Shown here piece by piece: positions 1 through 8,786 of a stretch of 40,918 nt of DNA (positions are counted from its first letter, which is position 1; the number at the start of each line of letters is the position of its first letter). The notes under the pieces were generated by a model. It was not told the DNA's origin. It saw nothing but the letters and a program-made list of their open reading frames with translations, and ran no database searches. The position numbers were made by a program, and so were the translations under genes. The DNA comes from Pseudomonas sp. GM49. GTDB taxonomy: Bacteria; Pseudomonadota; Gammaproteobacteria; Pseudomonadales; Pseudomonadaceae. Where the stretch lies: positions 1-40,918 of the forward strand of contig NZ_AKJL01000336.1 in the NCBI RefSeq assembly GCF_000282355.1. Reading direction: 5' to 3'.

Positions 1-282
1 CGGCTTGTCGCTGACCACCGCCACATTGTGTTCGATGGCGTCGAGCACCAGCGCCGGGCGGCCTTTGAGCGGTGTGGACACTACCAGCACATCGACCCCG
101 ATCTCGACCAGTTGACCGATGCTGTCGAAGGCCGGCACGCCTGGGTGTTCTGCCGCCAGCAACTGGCGCCGCTCCGTTGAACGGGTAACCACACCAACGA
201 AGGTCACACCCGGCAAACTGCTGATCAGAGGAGCATGGAAAAACCGGCCGCCATGGCCGTATCCGACAAGTCCGATGCGCAT
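1..282 (-). CDS. Gfo/Idh/MocA-family oxidoreductase, N-terminal part (runs off the window)
   Basis: The first 94 codons of an NAD(P)-dependent sugar/polyol dehydrogenase are visible; the rest lies beyond position 1. The protein begins MRIGLVGYGHGGRFFHAPLI, where GYGHGG is the GxGxxG nucleotide-binding turn of the N-terminal Rossmann fold. Near the cut the text reads VSTPLKGRP and then VVSDKP, the place of the family's (E)KP motif with the catalytic lysine. The ATG at 282 is preceded by TAAGGAGAA at good distance. It is probably the last or a late gene of the inositol operon, after a REP pair, so it may act on an inositol isomer or a related sugar. The family assignment is firm; the substrate is inference. 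Confidence 0.85.
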   Translation of the reverse strand, partial: MRIGLVGYGHGGRFFHAPLISSLPGVTFVGVVTRSTERRQLLAAEHPGVPAFDSIGQLVEIGVDVLVVSTPLKGRPALVLDAIEHNVAVVSDKP

Positions 283-312
283 GAAAGTATTCTCCTTATA
301 AAACGCGGCCTC

Positions 313-416
313 TGTGGGAGCGAGCTTGCTCGCGATGACGGCAGCACATTCAACATCTATGTGACTGTCAGATCGCAATCGTCGGAACGCCGCCCGGAGC
401 AAGCTCGCTCCCACAG
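313..416. repeat. REP pair (REPIN-like), copy 1
   Basis: Two inverted REP sequences, GTGGGAGCGAGCTTGCTCGC at the left end and its counterpart ending GCTCGCTCCCACA at the right, flank a spacer containing ACATTCAACAT. The same arrangement recurs at 4408-4497 and 8671-8760. It lies between the IolH-like gene and the terminal dehydrogenase. Such pairs are typical of Pseudomonas intergenic DNA and may fold in the mRNA between operon genes. Confidence 0.85.
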
Positions 417-431
417 GATTTTCGTAGGTAT

Positions 432-1292
432 TCAGCGGCAGAGTTCGCTTTTGACGCGTTCGAGCATCATCCGGTTGGACTCGTCCGGCCGGTCCTCCCA
501 GGCGAACACCGAGACGGTTGCAATGCCGTCGAACTTGATCTCGCGCAAGGTGCCGAAGAACGCGTCCCAATTGACCTCGCCCTGGCCGATGTCCAGATGC
601 TGGTGCACGGTGGCGGTGACGCCCGGCGGGTTGACGATGTAGCGCAAGCCCGAAGACGCCTTGTGGTTGTAGGTGTCGGCGATGATCAGGTGCGTCAGTT
701 TTGACCCGGCGTACTTGAGCATCGAGGCGATATCACCGACGCCATCGTCATAGAAGAAGGTGTGCGGCGCCGCGTAGAGGTAGTTGATCCAGTCGCGATC
801 CAGTCCGCGAATGATGTCCACCGACTCGTTGTTGCGCTCGCAGAAATCGTAAGGGTGCGCCTGGATGTCGAGTTTGATGCCTTCGCGTTCGAACTCCGGC
901 ATCAGTTCATCCATGGAGCGCATGAACTGGTTCTCGCACACCAGCGGGTTGTCCGACTGGCCGGTGAACTCGGTGTTGACCAGCTGGCAGTCCATCTCCA
1001 CGGCAATCTGGATCGCGCGCTTCCAGTTGCGGACGGCGGCCACGCGCAGGCCTTCGTCGGCGGCGGCCCAGTGGTACATCGGTAACAAGGACGAGAGTTT
1101 GACCCCGGCATCGCTCAGGGCTTTGCGAAACTCCTTGATCCGCGCCTTGTCGACCCGCGGGGCTTTGTAGAACGGCAGGAAATCCTCCCGGGGCGACAAC
1201 TCGATGTGTTCGTAGCCGAGTTCGGCGACTTTGTCGACCATCTTGCCCAGGGACAGGGTGCGGTACATGTAGGGATCTAGTGCGATGCGCAT
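432..1292 (-). CDS. Sugar phosphate isomerase/epimerase, IolH-like
   Basis: A 286-residue TIM-barrel protein of the xylose isomerase-like / AP endonuclease 2 superfamily. It begins MRIALDPYMYRTLSLGKMVD and contains the superfamily's typical acidic and histidine patches: HIELSPRED near residue 35, DIQAHPYDF near 141, and HQHLDIGQGEVNWD near 230. Its length and sequence resemble the IolH group found in inositol operons, whose exact reaction is not settled. It sits 72 bases after iolG, separated by a REP hairpin, in an unbroken minus-strand run of inositol genes, so a role in inositol or inosose metabolism is inferred from context. The start is fixed by AAGGAGAA just upstream of the ATG at 1292. 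Confidence 0.88.
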   Translation of the reverse strand: MRIALDPYMYRTLSLGKMVDKVAELGYEHIELSPREDFLPFYKAPRVDKARIKEFRKALSDAGVKLSSLLPMYHWAAADEGLRVAAVRNWKRAIQIAVEMDCQLVNTEFTGQSDNPLVCENQFMRSMDELMPEFEREGIKLDIQAHPYDFCERNNESVDIIRGLDRDWINYLYAAPHTFFYDDGVGDIASMLKYAGSKLTHLIIADTYNHKASSGLRYIVNPPGVTATVHQHLDIGQGEVNWDAFFGTLREIKFDGIATVSVFAWEDRPDESNRMMLERVKSELCR

Positions 1293-1312
1293 TTTTATTC
1301 TCCTTCACCACT

Positions 1313-1356
1313 CCCCTTGTGGGAGCGAGCCTGCTCCGGGCGGCGCTCCCACAGGG
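1313..1356. repeat. Single REP hairpin
   Basis: CCCC..GTGGGAGC pairs with GCTCCCAC.GGGG around GAGCCTGCTCCGGGCG, giving one long hairpin between iolG and the IolH-like gene. It belongs to the same REP family as the three pairs in this operon, but here the two arms are directly adjacent. It could act as an mRNA-stabilising or attenuating hairpin. Confidence 0.75.
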
Positions 1357-1364
1357 GATCATCG

Positions 1365-2390
1365 TTAACCGTAGAAGTGTGGGCGCTCTGGCAGGCCGAC
1401 TTTTACGATCTGCCCGCTGTTCTGCGCCTCGATGCACGCATCGGCCGCCACCGCCGCTGCGAAGCCATCCCATGCCGAAGGCCCGCCAACCTGCCCGGCG
1501 CGCACGCCGTCAATGAACGCCTGCAACTCGACGTCATACGCGGCGATGAACCGGTCCTTCCAGTCCATCAGAATCGCATTGGACAGCTTCGCGCCACTGC
1601 GCAACTGCACCTGGGACGGTTCCGGCAGTTTGGCGATACCGGTCTCCCCCACCACTTCGCACTGGATGTCGTAGCCGTACTGGCAGTTGACGAACACTTC
1701 CACATCGATGCGCGTGCCCTTTGCGGTTTCCAGCAACACGATCTGCGGGTCTTTCAAATGGGCGTGGGCCTTGCTGGTCTTGCGCGGGAACACCACCTGT
1801 ACCGATACGTAGTCGTCATCGAGCAACCAGCGCAGCACATCCAGCTCATGGATCAGGGTGTCGGTGATCGCCATGTCGGTCTTGTAGTTCTCGCCCACGG
1901 TCGGGTTGCGGTGGGCGCAATGCAGCATCAACGGCTCGCCGATCTGGCCGCTGTCGATCACTGATTTCAGTGCCCGATAACCCTCGTCGTACGGACGCAT
2001 GAAACCGACCTGTACCAGCCGCTTGCCGTGAGCCACTTCGGCTTCGACGATCTTGCGGCAGCCTTCGGCAGTGACCGCCAGCGGTTTCTCGCAGAACACC
2101 GGCTTACCGGCAGCAATCGCTGCCAGCACGAACTCTTCGTGGCTCGGCCCCCAGGAGGTAACGAGGATCGCCTCGACTTCCGGTGCATTGATCAGGGCAT
2201 GACCGTCGGGATAGACCTCGGCAGTCAGTTTCAGATCGGAGACGACCTTGGCCGCTTGTTGCAGGTTGATGTCGGTGACCGCCACAACCTGGCTATTGAG
2301 CAAGGTCTGGCTGCAACGCCGGATATGGTCCTGGCCGATGGCCCCGGTGCCGATGACGCCAACCCGCAACGAATTAGAGAGCAAAGACAT
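1365..2390 (-). CDS. iolG: Inositol 2-dehydrogenase
   Basis: IolG oxidises myo-inositol to 2-keto-myo-inositol (scyllo-inosose) with NAD+, the first step of the pathway. The 341-residue protein has the Rossmann turn GVIGTGAIG (11-19), the EKP motif with catalytic Lys102, and the DTLIHELD segment containing Asp177 and His181, which match the Asp/His pair of Bacillus IolG. The segment HCAHRNPTVGENY is a hallmark of true inositol dehydrogenases rather than general Gfo/Idh proteins. I chose the ATG at 2390, preceded by AGGAG, over an upstream in-frame start that would overlap iolD. iolG follows iolD by 32 bases. Confidence 0.96.
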   Translation of the reverse strand: MSLLSNSLRVGVIGTGAIGQDHIRRCSQTLLNSQVVAVTDINLQQAAKVVSDLKLTAEVYPDGHALINAPEVEAILVTSWGPSHEEFVLAAIAAGKPVFCEKPLAVTAEGCRKIVEAEVAHGKRLVQVGFMRPYDEGYRALKSVIDSGQIGEPLMLHCAHRNPTVGENYKTDMAITDTLIHELDVLRWLLDDDYVSVQVVFPRKTSKAHAHLKDPQIVLLETAKGTRIDVEVFVNCQYGYDIQCEVVGETGIAKLPEPSQVQLRSGAKLSNAILMDWKDRFIAAYDVELQAFIDGVRAGQVGGPSAWDGFAAAVAADACIEAQNSGQIVKVGLPERPHFYG

Positions 2391-2422
2391 ATAACAACTC
2401 CTGTTTATCAGTTTCAGGGCAA

Positions 2423-4354
2423 TCAGTATTGACGGGCCTTGGCCAGTCGTTCGTTCAGGGTCTTGGCCACCGCATCGGTACGGGCACTGGTGGAAACCTG
2501 CGCCACACCGACCCGCCACCACGACAGGTATTTGTGAATCATTGTCTTGGGCAAAACCTTGATATCGATCAGCGTCGAAACCGTCTGCAAGCGTGCATCC
2601 GCCAGTGCAGCTTTCAGCTCTTCAACGGTGTTCACTTTGTAAGTCTTGCAGCCATAGGCCGCCGCGCTCATGGCGAAATCCACCGGCACAAAGCCGCCAT
2701 CAAGCTTGCCGGTTTGCGGGTTGCGGAAACGGAACTCGGTGCCGAAGCTGTCCATGCCGTGTTCCATCTGCAGGTTGTTGATGCAGCCAAAGGTCATGTT
2801 GTCCAGGAGCACTACGTTGATATTGCGCCGCTCCTGAATCGAGGTCGCCAGCTCCGAGTGCAGCATCATGTAGGAGCCGTCGCCCACCAGCGCATAGACC
2901 TCACGATCCGGCTCGGCGAGTTTCACGCCCAGCGCAGCGTTGACCTCGTAACCCATGCAGGAATAGCCGTACTCGACGTGATAGGTGTTTACGCCCTTGC
3001 TGCGCCAGCTGCGCTGCAAGTCGCCTGGCAGGCTGCCAGCGGCGGCGACGATCACCGCGTCATCGGCCAGGGTTTCATTGAGCACCCCGAGCACGCGGCT
3101 CTGGGTCAGACAGGAGCCGGTCAGCTCCATGAATTCGCGCAGGACGGCCGGGTCCATGCGGTCGTTGATTTCCGGGACGAAATCCTTGGCCTGGTATTCC
3201 ACCTGATAGAGGCGATCGACTTCCTCATCCAGTTGCGCTTTGGCCTGACGGGGTTGATCGCCCCAGCTCGAACGATAATCACCCAGCGCTTTGGCCAGCG
3301 CCGACAAACCGGTTCTGGCGTCCGCCAGCAATTGCACGCCGTCGAGTTTCAAGGCATCGCAGGGGCTGATATTGAGGTTGAGGAATTGCACCTCCGGGTG
3401 CTGAAACAAGGACTTCGACGCGGTGGTGAAGTCGCTGTAACGGGTGCCTATGCCGATGATCAGATCAGCATCCCTGGCCAAGAGGTTCGCCGCCAGGCAA
3501 CCGGTTTCGCCGATACCGCCGACGTTCAGCGGATGGCTGGACACCACCGCACTCTTACCGGCCTGGGTTTCGGCGAACGGAATATCGAAGCGCTCGGCGA
3601 ATGCCTGCAACGCGGAGTTGGCGCCAGAGTACTTGACCCCGCCGCCGCAAATGATCAGCGGTTTGCGCTTGTCTTTGAACAGCGCCAGCGCATCACCCAG
3701 CATCGCTTCGGTGGCCGGACGTCGTTCGATACGGTGCACGCGTTTTTGCAGGAAGTAATCGGGATAGTCGTACGCCTCGGCCTGCACGTCTTGCGGCAAG
3801 GCCAAGGTCACGGCGCCGGTTTCCGCAGGATCAGTGAGCACACGCATGGCGTGGATCGCCGCCGTCATCAACTGCTCGGGACGGTTGATGCGGTCCCAGT
3901 ACTTGCTCACAGCCTTGAAGGCATCGTTGGTGCTGATGCTCAGGTCGTGGAACTGCTCGATCTGTTGCAGCACCGGGTCCGGTTGACGACAGGCGTAGAC
4001 ATCACCGGGCAACAACAGCAATGGAATGCGGTTGGCTGTCGCGGTGGCGGCAGCGGTCAGCATGTTCGCCGCGCCAGGTCCCACCGACGAAGTGCAGGCG
4101 TAGATCTTGCGTCGCAGATGCTGCTTGGCGAAACCGATAGCCGCATGAGCCATGCCTTGCTCATTGCGGCCCTGATGGACGATCAGGTCACCACTGTCCT
4201 GCTCCAGGGCCTGCCCCAGACCCAGCACGTTGCCGTGGCCGAAGATGGTAAAGATCCCGGCGACGAATTTACTCTGGACCCCATCGACCTCGATGTACTG
4301 GTTATCGAGGAATTTCACCAGGGCCTGGGCCATGGTCAGTCTTGTTGTGGTCAT
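2423..4354 (-). CDS. iolD: 3D-(3,5/4)-trihydroxycyclohexane-1,2-dione acylhydrolase
   Basis: IolD hydrolyses the cyclic diketone made by IolE to 5-deoxy-D-glucuronate, opening the ring, using thiamine diphosphate. The 643-residue protein has the three-domain layout of ThDP enzymes: an N-terminal pyrimidine-binding domain with the glutamate region GIFTIFGHGNVLG (about 29-41), a central domain with ICGGGVKYSG, and a C-terminal domain with the ThDP motif starting GDGSYMML near residue 490 and ending in DN. The ATG at 4354 has AAGGAAGG upstream. It lies between iolI, from which it is separated by a REP pair, and iolG. Length and motifs are normal for the family. Confidence 0.96.
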   Translation of the reverse strand: MTTTRLTMAQALVKFLDNQYIEVDGVQSKFVAGIFTIFGHGNVLGLGQALEQDSGDLIVHQGRNEQGMAHAAIGFAKQHLRRKIYACTSSVGPGAANMLTAAATATANRIPLLLLPGDVYACRQPDPVLQQIEQFHDLSISTNDAFKAVSKYWDRINRPEQLMTAAIHAMRVLTDPAETGAVTLALPQDVQAEAYDYPDYFLQKRVHRIERRPATEAMLGDALALFKDKRKPLIICGGGVKYSGANSALQAFAERFDIPFAETQAGKSAVVSSHPLNVGGIGETGCLAANLLARDADLIIGIGTRYSDFTTASKSLFQHPEVQFLNLNISPCDALKLDGVQLLADARTGLSALAKALGDYRSSWGDQPRQAKAQLDEEVDRLYQVEYQAKDFVPEINDRMDPAVLREFMELTGSCLTQSRVLGVLNETLADDAVIVAAAGSLPGDLQRSWRSKGVNTYHVEYGYSCMGYEVNAALGVKLAEPDREVYALVGDGSYMMLHSELATSIQERRNINVVLLDNMTFGCINNLQMEHGMDSFGTEFRFRNPQTGKLDGGFVPVDFAMSAAAYGCKTYKVNTVEELKAALADARLQTVSTLIDIKVLPKTMIHKYLSWWRVGVAQVSTSARTDAVAKTLNERLAKARQY

Positions 4355-4407
4355 GCTTGCACCTTCCTTTGAAGCTAAATCCGGTATGTGCTGTGAACAC
4401 TGATCAT

Positions 4408-4497
4408 TGTGGGAGCGAGCTTGCTCGCGATGGCGGACTGGCAGCCTGCATCATTGTTGAATGTGCGGGCCCCATCGCGAGCAAGCTCGCTCCCACA
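4408..4497. repeat. REP pair (REPIN-like), copy 2
   Basis: GTGGGAGCGAGCTTGCTCGC and its inverse, with spacer text TTGTTGAATGTGCGGG, fill the gap between iolI and iolD. The spacer resembles that of the copies at 313-416 (inverted) and 8671-8760, so the whole pair is the repeated unit, not only the REP cores. Confidence 0.85.
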
Positions 4498-4525
4498 GTT
4501 GATCTCCATCTGCCCGAAAGTGTTG

Positions 4526-5347
4526 TCAGGCCAGGGATTTCTGCAGGTGATCCATGCTCGCGCCGATCGCACGCTCGATATCCGCCAGCCCATGCACGCT
4601 GTCAGCAAAGGGTTCGAACGACAGATAGCCGCTGTAGCCGCTGCCGAGCAAGGTGTCGATCTGCGCCGCGTTGCCGAGAATGTCGCCATCGCCCACCAGC
4701 ACCCGGTGACCATCGCGAATGGTCGCCAGTGGCGCTTCGGCATCTTCGACCCCGGAGATGTGCACCAGTCCGGTCAGCTCAGCAAAGAACTCTTGCTCAC
4801 CGGCCAGGTGATGGTGAAAGGTGTCGTGGACCAACCGGAACACATCCAGACCGCCGATGGACTTGATCGCCTCCACCGCCGTGCGTTTACGGCGCAGCGA
4901 GCACTCTTCGAAACCCAGCGGCTCGATGAAACCGAGGATGCCGTGATCGCGCAGGATCGGCGCCAGTTCACTCAGTGCCGTACGCAGCCCGGAAGCACGC
5001 TGCGCCTCGGTTCGAGGATCAGCGCGGTCATTCAACGGGCACATGACCAAACCCTGCGCGCCGCAATCACGGGCATAAGCGGAGAGCTTCAGGGCTTGTG
5101 CTCGGCGCTCGTCACTCCAGACATCAAACGGATAGAGCGCGTTGATCGACAGCACGGTGATGCCTTTGGCCGCGCACAACTCACGCACGCGTTCGGGTGC
5201 GGTGCCGTCTTCGATCTCGACGCCTTTGAGGTCATTGCGGATCTCGATGGCGTCGGCCTTGAGGGTCACCGCCAACTCGATGAACGCGGGCAAGGACAAA
5301 CGTGGGGCGACCATACGGTTCAGGGCGAAACGCAGGGGTTTGTTCAT
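4526..5347 (-). CDS. iolI: 2-keto-myo-inositol isomerase (IolI-type TIM barrel)
   Basis: IolI interconverts 2-keto-myo-inositol and 1-keto-D-chiro-inositol. The 273-residue protein has TIM-barrel isomerase features with probable metal ligands in EPLGFEECSL (about 146-155), LVHDTFHHHLAG (about 179-190), HISGVEDAE and a C-terminal FEPF. The ATG at 5347, in MNKPLRFALN, has GGAGAA upstream; the open frame continues about 100 codons further but only over the end of mmsA. It follows mmsA by 25 bases. A second IolE-like dehydratase is the main alternative, but IolE is encoded separately at 7726-8619. Confidence 0.85.
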   Translation of the reverse strand: MNKPLRFALNRMVAPRLSLPAFIELAVTLKADAIEIRNDLKGVEIEDGTAPERVRELCAAKGITVLSINALYPFDVWSDERRAQALKLSAYARDCGAQGLVMCPLNDRADPRTEAQRASGLRTALSELAPILRDHGILGFIEPLGFEECSLRRKRTAVEAIKSIGGLDVFRLVHDTFHHHLAGEQEFFAELTGLVHISGVEDAEAPLATIRDGHRVLVGDGDILGNAAQIDTLLGSGYSGYLSFEPFADSVHGLADIERAIGASMDHLQKSLA

Positions 5348-5372
5348 TATTGTTGTTCTCCGCACAAGTGAA

Positions 5373-6875
5373 TTATTTGGCTGTCGGCATACTGAATTCA
5401 GGGCCCTTGGCGATACTGTCGGGCCAGCGCTGCATAACGCTTTTGTAGCGGCTGTAGAAGCGGATACCTTCTTCGCCGTAGGCATGGTGGTCGCCGAACA
5501 GCGAGCGTTTCCAGCCACCGAACGAATGCCAGGCCATCGGCACCGGAATTGGCACGTTGATGCCGACCATGCCGACCTTGATGGTGCGGGCGAAGGCTCG
5601 GGCGATCCCGCCGTCGCTGGTGAAACACGACACACCGTTGCCGAACTCATGGGAGTTGATCAAAGCAACGGCGCTGGCGAAGTCAGGGACACGGACGATG
5701 CCCAGCACCGGGCCGAAGATTTCCTGCTGGTAAATGCTCATCTCGGTCGTGACCTTGTCGAACAGCGTCGCGCCAACGAAGAAGCCATTCTCGGCGCCCG
5801 GCACCTTGAAATTACGACCATCGACAATCAGCTGCGCACCTTGAGCCACACCCTGGTCAATGAAGCCTTCGACCTTGGCCTTGTGCTCGGCCGTCACCAA
5901 CGGCCCCATGTCGGTGTCGCCCTGCAGGCCGTTACCGACCTTGAGCTGATCAATGCGCGGCAGCAGTTTGGCAATCAACTGGTCGCCGACATCGCCGACC
6001 GCCACGGCAATCGAGATCGCCATGCAGCGCTCACCGGCCGAGCCGTACGCCGCGCCAATCAAGGCATCAGCGGCTTGATCCAGATCTGCATCGGGCATGA
6101 CGATCATGTGGTTCTTTGCCCCGCCCAGGGCCTGCACCCGCTTGCCGCGCGAGGTGGCCTGCTGGTGGATGTACTCGGCAATCGGCGTCGAACCGACAAA
6201 GGAAATCGCTTCGATGTCCGGGTGTTGCAGCAGCGCATCGACCGCAGCCTTGTCGCCCTGTACGACGTTGAATACACCGTCCGGCAAACCGGCTTCAGTC
6301 AGCAACCGAGCCATCAGCAAACTGGCGGACGGATCGCGCTCGGACGGCTTGAGGATGAAGCAGTTACCGGTAACCAGCGCCAGCGGGATCATCCACAGCG
6401 GCACCATCACCGGGAAGTTGAACGGTGTAACCCCGGCACAAACACCCAGCGGCTGGCGCAGGTTCCAGTTGTCGATGCCGCCGCCGATGTTGTCGCTGAA
6501 TTCGGTTTTCAACAGGTTCGGCGCACCGCAGGCGTATTCGACGATTTCGATGCCACGGGTGACTTCGCCCTTGGCGTCAGAAAACACCTTGCCGTGTTCG
6601 CGGCTGATGATTTCTGCCAGTTCATCGTGATGGCGGTCGAGCAATTCCTTGAACTTGAACATCACCCGCGAACGGCGCAGGGACGATTGCTCGGACCAGG
6701 CTGGAAAGGCTCTCAGGGCCGATGCTACAGCCTCGTCCACAGTCTTCTCGTTGGCCAGCCCGACCCGTGCCTGCACGCTGCCGGTGGCTGGGTTAAAGAC
6801 ATTGCTGAACCGCTCACTGCCGGTGTCTTGCACCTGACCGTCAATGTAATGGCCTACAACCTGGGCGTCGCTCAT
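5373..6875 (-). CDS. mmsA: CoA-acylating methylmalonate/malonate-semialdehyde dehydrogenase
   Basis: This 500-residue aldehyde dehydrogenase converts malonate semialdehyde to acetyl-CoA and CO2 with NAD+ and CoA, the last step of inositol breakdown (IolA), and can also act on methylmalonate semialdehyde in valine catabolism. The nucleophile is Cys284 in GSAGERCMAI, and the family signatures PFNFPVMVPLWM and FGGWKRSLFGDHHAYG are present. The ATG at 6875 has GGAGAA upstream. Its place between iolB and iolI argues for the inositol-dedicated copy. Nothing looks damaged. Confidence 0.95.
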   Translation of the reverse strand: MSDAQVVGHYIDGQVQDTGSERFSNVFNPATGSVQARVGLANEKTVDEAVASALRAFPAWSEQSSLRRSRVMFKFKELLDRHHDELAEIISREHGKVFSDAKGEVTRGIEIVEYACGAPNLLKTEFSDNIGGGIDNWNLRQPLGVCAGVTPFNFPVMVPLWMIPLALVTGNCFILKPSERDPSASLLMARLLTEAGLPDGVFNVVQGDKAAVDALLQHPDIEAISFVGSTPIAEYIHQQATSRGKRVQALGGAKNHMIVMPDADLDQAADALIGAAYGSAGERCMAISIAVAVGDVGDQLIAKLLPRIDQLKVGNGLQGDTDMGPLVTAEHKAKVEGFIDQGVAQGAQLIVDGRNFKVPGAENGFFVGATLFDKVTTEMSIYQQEIFGPVLGIVRVPDFASAVALINSHEFGNGVSCFTSDGGIARAFARTIKVGMVGINVPIPVPMAWHSFGGWKRSLFGDHHAYGEEGIRFYSRYKSVMQRWPDSIAKGPEFSMPTAK

Positions 6876-6919
6876 CGTTATTGTTCTCCGTGCAGATAGT
6901 GGAATTCGGACGTTGGAAT

Positions 6920-7729
6920 TCAGAGATCCAGCAGCCAGCTGTGCTGCGGATCGTTATGGAACTGCCAGACGCGTTTCGGGCCGGCCATCACGTTCAGGTA
7001 ATACGACTCGTAGCCGTACGGCACACTGACCGGGTGATAACCCTTGGGCACGACCACCAGGTCGCTGTTTTCCACGGCCATGGCCTGATCGATGCTGCGA
7101 TCGTCGGTGTACACCCGCTGGAACACGAAGCCCTGGGGCGGGTTGATCTGGTGGTAATAGGTTTCTTCGAGAAAGCTCTGGTGCGGCAGGTCGTCGGTGT
7201 CGTGCTTGTGCGGCGGGTAACTCGACGAATGCCCGGACGGCGTACGCACTTCGACCACCAGCAGTGAATGGGCTGGCTCGGTATCCGGCAGGATGTCGCA
7301 GACGTAACGGGTGTTGGCGCCCTTGCCGCGCACACTGCGCTTCATCGTGTCGGGTTTGATCAGGCGTGGGCCGAGGCCGTTGCTCGTCGAACCGGGCGCG
7401 GCGCATACGGTAATTTGCACATCGCTGAGCGCGACCACTTGCGCCTGACTGCCCGACGGCAAGTACGCGGCGAACGGAGACTTGTCTTCGAACACCGACT
7501 GCCGATCGCCAATGTTGTCCCAGTCGAACGCGCCCTGCCCCGGCGCTTCTCCCTTGATGCTGACCCGGCCGCTGAGCAGCACCAGGCACAGTTCTTTATC
7601 ACCCGCCGAGACAGGCAAGGTTTCGCCCAGGCTCAAGCGGTAGGCGGCGAAGCCGACGTATTCCAGCTCACCTTTGCCCAGCTCGACCATGGTCCGGCCG
7701 CGGGCGTTGCTTTTGACCAGCAGGCTCAT
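6920..7729 (-). CDS. iolB: 5-deoxy-glucuronate isomerase
   Basis: IolB isomerises 5-deoxy-glucuronate to 5-dehydro-2-deoxy-D-gluconate. The 269-residue protein has the bicupin layout of the KduI/IolB family. The metal-binding cupin carries SYPPHKHDTDD (histidines near 174-176), a following glutamate in FLEETYYHQ, and a downstream histidine in GYHPVSVPYG. The start ATG overlaps the iolE stop as ATGA (7726-7729), so translation is probably coupled. It is normal in length for the family. Confidence 0.95.
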   Translation of the reverse strand: MSLLVKSNARGRTMVELGKGELEYVGFAAYRLSLGETLPVSAGDKELCLVLLSGRVSIKGEAPGQGAFDWDNIGDRQSVFEDKSPFAAYLPSGSQAQVVALSDVQITVCAAPGSTSNGLGPRLIKPDTMKRSVRGKGANTRYVCDILPDTEPAHSLLVVEVRTPSGHSSSYPPHKHDTDDLPHQSFLEETYYHQINPPQGFVFQRVYTDDRSIDQAMAVENSDLVVVPKGYHPVSVPYGYESYYLNVMAGPKRVWQFHNDPQHSWLLDL

Positions 7730-8619
7730 GACGCGGCCCTCTCGTCGAGCAACGCACGCAAGGTGTCGTAGCCCTTTTTCGCGTAGACATAACTCGGCGC
7801 CACCGCCGGATCCTGCTCGGCTTCGACCACCAGCCAGCCGTGGTAATCGGCGGACAGCAGCACGTCGAGCAATGAGCCGAAGTCGATATCACCATCGCCG
7901 GGCACGGTGAAGGTGCCATTGATGATGCAGTCCGGGAAGCTCCACAGATTGTTGCGTGCCAGCTGCACCACCGGTTTGCGCACGTCCTTGAAATGCACGT
8001 GGCAGATGCGTTCGATGTGCTTGCGCAGCACCTGCAAGGGTTCGCCGCCGCCCATGTAGCAATGGCCCGAATCGAACAGCAGGCCGACTTCGCTGCCGGT
8101 CAACGCCATCAGTTTGTCGATGTCCGCCGGGGATTCGATGTAAGCGCCCATGTGGTGGTGATAGGCCAGACGCACGCCTCGGGACAGGGTGAAACGCGCC
8201 AGCTCGGTGAGCTTGTCGGCGTATTCCTGCCAGGCCTGTTCGGTGTGGAAGCGCGGGCGCTCCACCAGTGGAATGCATTGCCCCTGGATCGAGTCAGCAA
8301 CTTCTCCGTAAACCAGCACCTTGGCACCGTTTTTGGCCAGCAGCTCGACATGACTGCCGATGGCGTCGATTTCCTCGGCCACCGAGCGGCGGGCCAGGCG
8401 ACTGGAGTACCAACCGGACACCAACGCAAGGTCATAAGGCCGCAGCACGTCGCCGACGCCTTTGGCATCCTTGGGAAATTTACCGTTGAGTTCGAAACCT
8501 TCGTAACCGATTTCCTTGCCTTCGCCGAGGGCGGTGCTCAATGGCGTCTCGCCACCGAGGGACGGCAGGTCGTCGTTGCTCCAGGAGATCGGGTTGATGC
8601 CAATTCGGATAGCGGGCAT
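7726..8619 (-). CDS. iolE: Inosose dehydratase (2-keto-myo-inositol dehydratase)
   Basis: IolE removes water from 2-keto-myo-inositol to give the trihydroxycyclohexane-dione that IolD hydrolyses. The 297-residue TIM-barrel protein begins MPAIRIGINPISWSNDDLPS, typical of IolE, and has AYHHHMGAYIES, LLFDSGHCYMGGG, HVHFKDVR and VVEAEQDP, which supply the likely metal ligands. I chose the ATG at 8619, with AAAGGTG upstream, over one nine codons earlier that lacks a ribosome site. A REP pair separates it from iolC, and its stop overlaps iolB. Confidence 0.95.
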   Translation of the reverse strand: MPAIRIGINPISWSNDDLPSLGGETPLSTALGEGKEIGYEGFELNGKFPKDAKGVGDVLRPYDLALVSGWYSSRLARRSVAEEIDAIGSHVELLAKNGAKVLVYGEVADSIQGQCIPLVERPRFHTEQAWQEYADKLTELARFTLSRGVRLAYHHHMGAYIESPADIDKLMALTGSEVGLLFDSGHCYMGGGEPLQVLRKHIERICHVHFKDVRKPVVQLARNNLWSFPDCIINGTFTVPGDGDIDFGSLLDVLLSADYHGWLVVEAEQDPAVAPSYVYAKKGYDTLRALLDERAAS

Positions 8620-8670
8620 GGCTGCACCTTTTATTGTTTTACACAAATCAGTAAGAACGACACGGAACCC

Positions 8671-8760
8671 TGTGGGAGCGGGCTTGCTCGCGAAACCGAC
8701 TTAGCAGTCACATAAATGTTGAATGTGCCGCCGTCATCGCGGGCAAGCCCGCTCCCACAG
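8671..8760. repeat. REP pair (REPIN-like), copy 3
   Basis: GTGGGAGCGGGCTTGCTCGC and its inverse flank a spacer with AATGTTGAATGTGCC between iolC and iolE. The core has GGGCTTGC where copies 1 and 2 have GAGCTTGC, a sub-variant. Confidence 0.85.
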
Positions 8761-8786
8761 GTTCAGTGTTCACAAAAAGAAAGTGT

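Noticed and set aside
2429..4372. Plus-strand open frame of 647 codons opposite iolD
   Set aside because: It is the antisense shadow of a GC-rich gene; iolD on the other strand has full family motifs and a ribosome site.
5142..6899. Plus-strand open frame of 585 codons opposite mmsA
   Set aside because: Antisense shadow of a well-recognised aldehyde dehydrogenase gene.
313..8760. Regular repeats considered as a CRISPR array
   Set aside because: The units are inverted REP pairs kilobases apart, with no short regular spacers and no cas genes.
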